This document shows, one piece after another, positions 17,059 to 24,686 of a DNA stretch of 64,000 nt. The DNA comes from Arthrobacter zhangbolii (GTDB lineage Bacteria; Actinomycetota; Actinomycetes; Actinomycetales; Micrococcaceae). A program made the position numbers and the translations under genes. The notes beneath the pieces are model-generated. The model was not told where the DNA came from. It saw only the letters and a list, made by a program, of their open reading frames with translations, and searched no databases. Within the stretch, counting starts at the first letter, position 1. Every line of letters begins with the position of its first letter. The stretch spans positions 744,001 to 808,000 of the forward strand of contig NZ_CP094984.1 of NCBI RefSeq assembly GCF_022869865.1. Reading direction: 5' to 3'.

Positions 17059-18929
17059 GCAGTACTGCTTTCCAAATCCGCTGAAACATCCCAGAGAACA
17101 CTGGATGCTGATGAGCGCTTCGCGCAGATGACGGCGTGCACAGGCTCGTCACCGAAGACTTTGAACCCCGAACGATGTCCCTTCAAGGCCTCACGGTCCC
17201 CGTCGAACTCCGCGGAGACCAGTTCCAGCTGCGGATCCAGCGTGGCGTCACTCGTAGCACCATCCAGCGCAACCCCAACAGAAACAGTGACAAAAGTAAC
17301 GTCGGCGCCTTTAGGCGGTGTCACGAGGCAGCGCAGATAAGAGGCGGTTTGGTTGCCGAGCATTCGGGGGCCGGCGTCAAGTAGCTCGATGGACGCCCGC
17401 TTCGGACCCCTCTTTCCGGCGCCGCCACCGCCGGACGCCCCGGGCCGTCCCTTGCCCTGCCCCGGGGTTCCGACCAAGTGGGAGAGCGCGTTAGCCACGG
17501 CGGCCGTACTGGTCGATTCTGCTGCTGTTGCCGGCTTTGGCTTACCCCACTGCGTCGACACGGCATGGTCAATGTCACGCAGCGCTTTAACCACGCGCAA
17601 CCGCTGCTCGTGGATGGTGACGAGGCTGGGTTGCCAGGAATCATGCGTTGGTGGTTCGGCGTGAGCAAATGATTCGTCCAAGTCATCGTCAGCGCGAAAT
17701 ACGCCGGCCCATTCGATGCCTTCCTTGGGCGCAGGCGGACCTTCCCTGTACTCAACTACAAGTTCCGGGGAGCGCAGGAGCACCGTGTGGTTGCAGACCC
17801 GGTTTGTGAACGGTGAGGCCGCAGCCGGGCTGTCCGGATCCTCCGGCTTGTGCCCGTCATCGATAGGCACAGGTGTGCTGAAATGAGGAGTGGTGAATGG
17901 AACAGTCGTCAACCTTCCAAGCCGCTCCTTGTAGCGCATAATCTCGTGCTGCCGTACGGCTGCTGATGGCTCACCACCTTCTCCCTTGAGAGCGGAGTAG
18001 GCTGCAACGAAGTGGTTTAGGGGCGGTCTTGAGTCCGGTTTCGGAATGGCGATTTCTGCACCGTCGAGGGTTGTTCGGATATCCATGGCCCGGTCGTCGC
18101 CCACGAGCTTGGGCCAGAGATGCCACAAAACCGACTCGGAAATAAAGGTCATGCCCTGGTGGATGGTTCTGTGTCCGAAGTCAGGATCGAGGATCAGGAT
18201 GTTCGTTCCCAGCGAGCCTTCAGCGATATCCGGCATACCAAGCCGAGCGGCCAGCGTGTCTGCCTCAATGCCCTCCAGCGGGACGGGTTCGCTCGAATCG
18301 TTTCTGCCCCACCAATGGCGCCCTGTATGGAGGATCCCGTCGAGCGCGAACTGACTACCGATACTGCAGGCGATCAAGCGGCTCACGGGAGCACCGTTAT
18401 GCATAGCCCGGCTGTGAACAATTATGGTGCGGGGTCGCGAAGCGATGTAGGCAATGGTCTTGCCGAAGCCGTAGGTGCCTCCAGTCATGCCGTCGGTGTT
18501 GGCCTTGCCCACATTGAGGATGAAGTCGACCCAGTCATAGTTTCCATCCGTCGACTCCAGATGCCCCTGGACTGGTCCTCCAAGTCCTTTCGTATTGCGA
18601 TCGGACACATATAGGCCCACTAGGTCCGTTCGTTGAAGGGAGTGGGCGAGCGTTGGATCGGGGAGTTCGGAGGCGTTGTGGAAAACGGATTCACGAAGGC
18701 AAGTGACAACGCTCGCCGCCAAGGTCTCGGCAGCGATGTTGAAAACCACGGGTGCTCCGCTTCCATCACGCGCGTCCCAACTGTTTTGTGCTGTTTCCCG
18801 CACCAAGACGGCCAGAGGGTCGAGATTGGGGCGGCCGAGTAGTTTTGCGAACCCGTCAGCCGCCAACCCTCCACTAGGGGAAAAGCGCTCGGGAATCCAA
18901 TCAAGAAGCACTGTCTGCAAATCCCTCAA
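17055..18929 (-). CDS. GHKL-type ATPase (first of two in the operon)
   Basis: 624 residues, TTG start inside the end of the upstream nuclease gene (29-nt overlap). A Bergerat ATP-binding fold is recognisable by the N box RETAQNSWDAR, the G1-like YVSDRNTKGLGG and the G2-like GGTYGFGKTIAYIA. Residues about 430-520 form a Gly/Ala/Lys-rich linker (GKGRPGASGGGGAGKRG), followed by a beta-rich C-terminal domain. Proteins of this group undergo ATP-driven dimerisation (HSP90/MutL/MORC-like). It is clearly diverged from the second GHKL protein of the operon at 27.6-29.0 kb, so this is not a simple recent duplicate. Confidence 0.72.
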   Translation of the reverse strand: MRDLQTVLLDWIPERFSPSGGLAADGFAKLLGRPNLDPLAVLVRETAQNSWDARDGSGAPVVFNIAAETLAASVVTCLRESVFHNASELPDPTLAHSLQRTDLVGLYVSDRNTKGLGGPVQGHLESTDGNYDWVDFILNVGKANTDGMTGGTYGFGKTIAYIASRPRTIIVHSRAMHNGAPVSRLIACSIGSQFALDGILHTGRHWWGRNDSSEPVPLEGIEADTLAARLGMPDIAEGSLGTNILILDPDFGHRTIHQGMTFISESVLWHLWPKLVGDDRAMDIRTTLDGAEIAIPKPDSRPPLNHFVAAYSALKGEGGEPSAAVRQHEIMRYKERLGRLTTVPFTTPHFSTPVPIDDGHKPEDPDSPAAASPFTNRVCNHTVLLRSPELVVEYREGPPAPKEGIEWAGVFRADDDLDESFAHAEPPTHDSWQPSLVTIHEQRLRVVKALRDIDHAVSTQWGKPKPATAAESTSTAAVANALSHLVGTPGQGKGRPGASGGGGAGKRGPKRASIELLDAGPRMLGNQTASYLRCLVTPPKGADVTFVTVSVGVALDGATSDATLDPQLELVSAEFDGDREALKGHRSGFKVFGDEPVHAVICAKRSSASSVLWDVSADLESSTA

Positions 18930-19908
18930 TTAGGTCGAGCGTTTCAACTTGTTCCAAGGGCGTGGGTGGCTCGTTGGTTACATCAATGACGTAGGTTATC
19001 GACACCACTCCCGGGGGAAGCTCAGTTTGCTCAAATGAACGCGGAATAACCCTGGGGAAATGTTCTTGTTTGACGTCGTAGAATCTCTGCTCCTTCAGAT
19101 CGAACCTTGAGTTCAGATATGCCTCTCTATGCGAGTCGAAATAACCCGCCCTACGAAGTTTTCGTTCGAAGAGAGACGATTCCACCCCGAGGTTGAGAAC
19201 CGCATCGACCATACTTGGCAGCGAATCCCCCGTCGGGGAACGCTCATACCGGGTATAGGCCAGGAACAACACGCCCGCGTCGTTGTTTGGTGCTTCGAGT
19301 TGCTGGAGGCTGCTGATGCCGATCCGGCGTCCTTCCCGTGCAAGGGACGCTTTCACCTCTATGGCAGTATCGCCGGCACGAAAATCATGCTGTGACCTAT
19401 CGGGTCCTTGCCAGTGGGACAGAGCTTGATGGTCTCCTGCGCGAACCAGCGTTTCCAGCAGTTGGAGTTCAGCAAGCAGACCTATCTGCTCAGAAACGTT
19501 CAGCTCGGGTCCCGAGGCTGCAGCGAAGAGGGCTTTCCACTCATGGAATGCGCGTGTCACGTCATACGCAGGAGACTCCGATTCACGAAGCACCTCCAAG
19601 AGTTCGCGTGCGAATGCCGTGAAAACAGTATCCAGTCTTCGCACCGTGCAGAACGCACTCAAGTAATCCCGGGACTGAAATTTCACCCTGCTTAAGCGAA
19701 CCGCCGCTCCGTCAGCCTGGTCGGGCACGGCCTCGCCGGGAAGCAAAGGGATGAGCAGATGACGATCCGACTTCGAGTCGAGCGCTGCCAAGACGTCGCC
19801 CGCCTCAACCGTGACGCCGATCGGGTTGGCCTGTGTAATCCCCTGTGTGCCCGTTCCGCCTGCGGAATTGACCATCCACACGGAGAGAAGGTCTGGATAT
19901 TCGGTCAT
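18901..19908 (-). CDS. PD-(D/E)XK motif nuclease
   Basis: 335 residues, ATG start overlapping the Z1 stop by 4 nt. The nuclease core is GLLAELQLLE, then HDFRAGDTAIEVKAS: an Asp in HDF, then E-V-K on the next strand. This is the layout of the PD-(D/E)XK motif (DUF4420-like) proteins that travel with Z1 helicases. It is the best candidate for the DNA-cleaving subunit of the system, whose methyltransferase lies at the head of the operon. Confidence 0.82.
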   Translation of the reverse strand: MTEYPDLLSVWMVNSAGGTGTQGITQANPIGVTVEAGDVLAALDSKSDRHLLIPLLPGEAVPDQADGAAVRLSRVKFQSRDYLSAFCTVRRLDTVFTAFARELLEVLRESESPAYDVTRAFHEWKALFAAASGPELNVSEQIGLLAELQLLETLVRAGDHQALSHWQGPDRSQHDFRAGDTAIEVKASLAREGRRIGISSLQQLEAPNNDAGVLFLAYTRYERSPTGDSLPSMVDAVLNLGVESSLFERKLRRAGYFDSHREAYLNSRFDLKEQRFYDVKQEHFPRVIPRSFEQTELPPGVVSITYVIDVTNEPPTPLEQVETLDLIEGFADSAS

Positions 19909-22511
19909 CCCAGAGCCACCTTGTCGTGAGAGCCTTCAGCATCCACGTAGGCGCTCAGGCTGTCGTCGGCTTCGTCAGTATTGAGCACGGACACATCCAC
20001 CTGAATAGCGTTCTTCGGCTCCGATCCCGCGGCAGCGGCGGGGAAGGAGAACGCCACACCCACCACATGCTCCGCGGCGTTCAGCTCCTTGCGGCTCTTT
20101 AGGTGGGGTTGGGGAGCAGAGTCCTTATCAATAGGGTAGATCACCAGGAGCGGACGTCCCTCAGCATTGCGGACTTCCTGTAGCTGAGCATCGCTCGCAG
20201 CTTTCGCCTGGCTTGCTGTCCAGCCCAGATCGAGTACACGATCAACCCGTGACATCAGCGTGCCAATGTTTGCTGTGTCCGGTTCGCTACTTTTGAGCTG
20301 TGAACGGGTGATCAGGTTCACGTTTTGCTCGAGGCCAAGATCGAGTGTTTTCGCAGACCCGTCGCTTTGACCGGATTTCGAGACCACTGCAATGTTCCAT
20401 TCACGGAGCGCCCCGAACTTCAGTTGCGTTGTCACATAGTCGAGGAGCATGCCTTCGGACATCTCGGACTTGTCATTAAAATGATAGTGATCCAAGAAGC
20501 TCAATATTGATTCGGCGGGAACTCCCTTGAAAAGGGTCCTCTCACCGTATATCGGTTTATCAAGGGCATTGTCGTTGGCTGCTGATAGAAGCTCCTTCGT
20601 TGCTTCTATGTTTTCTGCCAGAATCTCGGGATCGGTCCGGTCGAAATAGGTCGTTTGGGGGTGGGTTTCGCTGAAGGAGGCCGAGGCCTTAATCGCGAAC
20701 TGCATCTTCAGGGGAGATGTCACCTGCATTCGCGGATGAGTCTGAATGCGCACGGCCACATCACGTGGCGACGCAGCTCCCCCCTCGTAGCGCTTGATCT
20801 CGGCTCGAAGGTCGCTTTCAATCTCTGCCAAGAACTGGAAATCGTCCTTGAGCTTGCGGGTAGTCCAGACCCGGGGAAGATCCTCGTAACCACGCCGATA
20901 CCCGAACCAGCGTCCCATCTGCAGTGCGGAATCATAGGCACCCGCTGTCCTCAGGAAAAATGAGGACACAAGGCCTTCCAAAGTCAGGCCCCGGGAAAGC
21001 GTGTTGCCTCCCACGGCAATGACCGTCGCCGGGTCCGCGGCATAAATGAGGCGCTCGGGCGAGGCGCTGTTGTCTGCGACCACCTTCGCGTCAGTGAGTA
21101 CGTCGGGTAGCAGGCCCAGCACCTCTTCGAAGGACGGCGCTACCAGGTTGTGGCGGGCAGCCGGTTCCCGTTGCACTTCGGCTTCCCACTGGTTCTGCCA
21201 CTGCGCCGTGTCGCCGCTTTGGAGTTCTTTCTGCAGGTCTTTCACATGTTTCCTGATAACGGGCACCAAAGTGTTCTGAGGCTCGACCCTCATGGTGGTG
21301 TGGATCAGCATGCTGGAATGCTTGGCCTCTCCGTTTCTAAACCGCCGTGCAGCGGTAGCCAGCAGGAACCAGCGGACGGCGTCGGAGAGGCTGGGGGTAA
21401 CTTTGGGGGAGTAAGGGCTCTTAGAGCTGGATTTGTACGCTTCCGCTTCGGACTCAGGTACGAACCGGATCATGTCGTGGCCCTGGTCATCGGAGCTTTC
21501 TTCCGGCTCAGCCACGGGGGCTCCGAAGAGTTCTTCGGAGCCGAAGTATCCGGCCGGCTTGGGGAGGGAATAGATGAAGTCCCGCGGATAAATGTTCTGT
21601 GGGTCTGCGGGATTGGCCAAAACATTGGCGAACGGTGTGGCGGTATATCCCACGTACGCCACACGGGGCAATCCCAAGAGATCAACGAGCAAGCTGTTAA
21701 TGGCTGTTTGATCGAGCTCTGCATCTCTTGCGGAGTTCGGGCTGGCCTGGTCTGCCTCGTCGTCGATGATGAGCACGGGACATTTGTTCAGACCGCCCTT
21801 TTCATGGGCGTCCAGGAGCCAGTTGCGAAGATTTGTGAGCCGCGAAACGTTCTTTTTCACCACTGCCAACAGCCGCAATTGTGACCCGGCAACCAGTGGA
21901 AGCGCTTTGACGGGATTGCCGAAATCGCCGAATTCATCGGTTAGCTGGACCCAGTCTGCCGGTCTCAAATCGCAAAGCTGACTGTCCAGGCGCAGTTGGG
22001 TCTGGCGCCGCAGGGAGTTGTGCACGCCGGAAAGGACGATGAACAGTCTGTAGCCTGCATCAGCGGCCTTCGCGATGGTGGCCGTGAAATTGGCAGTTTT
22101 ACCCGACTGGACGTAACCGAGCACCATTCCGCGTGTCCGGATGGTTTCGCTGTGCGGGTCAGCCAGTAGGGACACGACATCTGTGGAGGTCTTGTCGAGA
22201 GACGGAACGGCATTGGTCCAACCCGGGTCGGCTTGCAGCTTTGCTTTGAGGCTCGGCCAGAAGACATCATGGGGTTGGGGGCCGGCATACCATGGCTCTG
22301 TTTCCGATTCCTCATCGAATACGGTGACGCCGTGAGCGTCTACCCACCTTTGTTTGATAATCAGTTCGCGTTCGGTGAGAACGTCCTCGACCAACCCGTC
22401 ATTGTTGAGCATAATACGCAAGGTATTTACGGCAGCGTCTTTGGAAACACTGGTTTTCATAAGAACTTCGAGGGTTTCCAGCGCCGCGACTCCTTGGGCG
22501 TTTAGGGCCAT
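19905..22511 (-). CDS. Z1-domain SF2 helicase/ATPase (copy A)
   Basis: 868 residues, ATG with AAGGATG upstream. Walker A is in GYVQSGKTAN (about 131-140), Walker B in IIDDEAD (about 246-252) and motif III in YTATPFANVL; the late arginine motif is GRWFGYRRGYEDLPRVW. The central Z1 region covers roughly 380-620. Z1 proteins are predicted SF2 motors in restriction systems with MORC/MutL-like ATPases. Paired here with the PD-(D/E)XK nuclease and the 624-residue GHKL protein. Confidence 0.88.
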   Translation of the reverse strand: MALNAQGVAALETLEVLMKTSVSKDAAVNTLRIMLNNDGLVEDVLTERELIIKQRWVDAHGVTVFDEESETEPWYAGPQPHDVFWPSLKAKLQADPGWTNAVPSLDKTSTDVVSLLADPHSETIRTRGMVLGYVQSGKTANFTATIAKAADAGYRLFIVLSGVHNSLRRQTQLRLDSQLCDLRPADWVQLTDEFGDFGNPVKALPLVAGSQLRLLAVVKKNVSRLTNLRNWLLDAHEKGGLNKCPVLIIDDEADQASPNSARDAELDQTAINSLLVDLLGLPRVAYVGYTATPFANVLANPADPQNIYPRDFIYSLPKPAGYFGSEELFGAPVAEPEESSDDQGHDMIRFVPESEAEAYKSSSKSPYSPKVTPSLSDAVRWFLLATAARRFRNGEAKHSSMLIHTTMRVEPQNTLVPVIRKHVKDLQKELQSGDTAQWQNQWEAEVQREPAARHNLVAPSFEEVLGLLPDVLTDAKVVADNSASPERLIYAADPATVIAVGGNTLSRGLTLEGLVSSFFLRTAGAYDSALQMGRWFGYRRGYEDLPRVWTTRKLKDDFQFLAEIESDLRAEIKRYEGGAASPRDVAVRIQTHPRMQVTSPLKMQFAIKASASFSETHPQTTYFDRTDPEILAENIEATKELLSAANDNALDKPIYGERTLFKGVPAESILSFLDHYHFNDKSEMSEGMLLDYVTTQLKFGALREWNIAVVSKSGQSDGSAKTLDLGLEQNVNLITRSQLKSSEPDTANIGTLMSRVDRVLDLGWTASQAKAASDAQLQEVRNAEGRPLLVIYPIDKDSAPQPHLKSRKELNAAEHVVGVAFSFPAAAAGSEPKNAIQVDVSVLNTDEADDSLSAYVDAEGSHDKVALG

Positions 22512-22560
22512 TTTTCATCCTTGAACTTGATACGGGAATAAGTAAACGGGTGGTGACGCG

Positions 22561-24636
22561 TCACCAAGGGCTAAAGAGGGTAAATCCCCGTTCGTTGGCA
22601 TTGGCAACCAGCTGGATGAGCCTTGCCGCCTGCCTTTCTGAAGGGACGCCTGATTTACGCCCTGTCATGAGGCCTAGGATGCTCATATCTGTGGGCGAAG
22701 CGACCCTGTTCTCGCCGGCAAACCCTTCCAGCGCCTTCCAATGCTCTGTTGGGATCTCGTAGAGCCGGGTTTGCAGGCCGATTCCATTGTCGACCTTCTG
22801 GTTCGCCTTTGCAGCTTTGCCTCGGGCAGCGACGGTGGCGGCGTCGACCAAAGCCGAGAGGAAGTCGGAGGGCAGCGTGTAGGGCATGGCTTTGACGGTG
22901 TCCCAGCACTGCGCCTTTTTGGCCCACTCCGTGACGTTGGTGGTGCTCCGATGTTCACTCGTGAGAACCTCTTGGACGAGGCGTCCCACCTGGTTGGCGA
23001 CGACCAATACGGAGTCCGGCACGGCTTGTGCGGACCACACTGCATCAAAATCGAAGACCTTGCCTTGTCCCTGCCGTTCTACCAGGCTGGCAATCTTGGC
23101 AACCGTGTAGGCGGCAATGTTCGCCAAGTACGCCTTGCGATACCAGTCAGCATTCTTGATAACGTTCCTGACCTCGGCGAAGAGGATCCCCTTGGCCACC
23201 GTCTCTTTAAAGTACTGTTCGTTGAACTGGTCTGGATCCTTATCCCAGCTCTTGGCCACGATATCGGCAAAAGCAACGAAGTTTTTCTGCGCGCCCGCGC
23301 TCACAGTGTGAGGCCGTTGATCCCACGACATAAGGTATTTGGCCAATGCCGGTTTATCGAACTTTTGCGATTTCGGATTCAGATTTTCGAAACGGACGGC
23401 TTCTGAACGTGAAAGCTTGCTGCGTTCATTTTCATATTGGCCGCGAGTACGTTCGTAGTACCAGTGGGTGCTGTGGACCGCACCGGAACGGGACGGGACA
23501 AGGACCTTGCGTGAGAGCTCGGCCAGACGGACGTGGTATGGACTGTTGGAGAAGAAATCGGCAGAGCTGACTGCATTCTGGCTATTCGCAAACCGTGAAA
23601 TGTTCGGTATGAGTTCTGCGGCGAGAGCGGGAGCGACGACCACCAGCTTCATTTGTACAAAAACGCCGTCCAAAACTCCCTCAGATTTCGCTTCCCTTTG
23701 CACAAAAAACAATGACGCCGTGGTCTGGCCGCCATTCACTATTTGCAAATCTTCGATCGACAGAATGGAGCTGCCGTCCTCAGAGGTTGTAACACTTGTG
23801 GCTGTGGCAGTTACTCCGTTGTTGAACGCCATGAAGTTCTGCGGAGCGGAATGGATCGTGGCACGGATTCCCTTGTTAATCTTGCCTCTATTGCTGAGGT
23901 AGGACCTCACGTTGCTTTCAAGCAGCCGGCTCCCATGCTTGCCGTACAGGGACGACAGGACCCGGCCGGGCACGGAGGTCAGGTAGGTCGCAAACTCTGG
24001 CGTGGATTCGACCCGAAGTGCAGGAAGCCCCTGGTTTGCCCACTCCGTCAGATCAATCTGAAGAGGCTCATGGCCGCTTTGGGACTGGTGGAGCTGGTGG
24101 AAACGCTCGATATCCCAAAGATGAAAGTCCACGGGAATTCCATGGATGTCTTCCGACGGCAGGGAACGCAAACGATCACTCAGTCGGGCATCTGTCATGA
24201 GATAGAGACGGTAACGTGAAACGTTCCTGCCCCTGCTCCGCAAATCCCACGCGAGCTGGTAAGCCGGCGAGCTTTGCTCCCGCCCCTGCATGAAGCTCCC
24301 GTCGAGTGCATCCAGCAGGAAGTAGTGAAGGGCCCTGAGAGCCGCTTTTGCATCGGTCGCCGAGAGCGTTTGAATGGTCTCTGTCCCGTAATGGACGCTG
24401 GCGACGACCGCAATACTGTTATCTGCGTTCTCGAGGTCGTAGCCATTGACCTTGAGTTTCCGCTGATTGGTACCCGCGCCCTCGAAGTCCAAAACTTCGA
24501 TGTCATCGAACTCGCCCGCTTCGGTGAGTATTTCTCCGCAATGCCTGGTAAAGGCGGTAGCGACGAATTCGCCCTCGGCGTTAGCCAAGGCACCGACAGC
24601 AGCGGCCTGCTGCTGGAAGTAGCTCTCAATATCCAT
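22561..24636 (-). CDS. AIPR (abortive infection phage resistance) family protein
   Basis: 691 residues, ATG start. Hallmarks of AIPR proteins are present: MAFNNGVTATA, followed by LQIVNGGQTTASLF, near residues 270-315. An N-terminal region (1-190) with IEVLDFEGAG and an acidic-basic core may contain a diverged nuclease fold, as reported for some AIPR members, but I cannot assign catalytic residues. It lies between the two Z1 genes (50-nt gaps on both sides), so it may join or separate two functional halves of the operon. Named for phage resistance; the mechanism is unclear. Confidence 0.82.
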   Translation of the reverse strand: MDIESYFQQQAAAVGALANAEGEFVATAFTRHCGEILTEAGEFDDIEVLDFEGAGTNQRKLKVNGYDLENADNSIAVVASVHYGTETIQTLSATDAKAALRALHYFLLDALDGSFMQGREQSSPAYQLAWDLRSRGRNVSRYRLYLMTDARLSDRLRSLPSEDIHGIPVDFHLWDIERFHQLHQSQSGHEPLQIDLTEWANQGLPALRVESTPEFATYLTSVPGRVLSSLYGKHGSRLLESNVRSYLSNRGKINKGIRATIHSAPQNFMAFNNGVTATATSVTTSEDGSSILSIEDLQIVNGGQTTASLFFVQREAKSEGVLDGVFVQMKLVVVAPALAAELIPNISRFANSQNAVSSADFFSNSPYHVRLAELSRKVLVPSRSGAVHSTHWYYERTRGQYENERSKLSRSEAVRFENLNPKSQKFDKPALAKYLMSWDQRPHTVSAGAQKNFVAFADIVAKSWDKDPDQFNEQYFKETVAKGILFAEVRNVIKNADWYRKAYLANIAAYTVAKIASLVERQGQGKVFDFDAVWSAQAVPDSVLVVANQVGRLVQEVLTSEHRSTTNVTEWAKKAQCWDTVKAMPYTLPSDFLSALVDAATVAARGKAAKANQKVDNGIGLQTRLYEIPTEHWKALEGFAGENRVASPTDMSILGLMTGRKSGVPSERQAARLIQLVANANERGFTLFSPW

Positions 24637-24686
24637 TTGTCCCCATTTATCTGATGATGATCCTGAGAGGATCGTTTGTGCTACTG

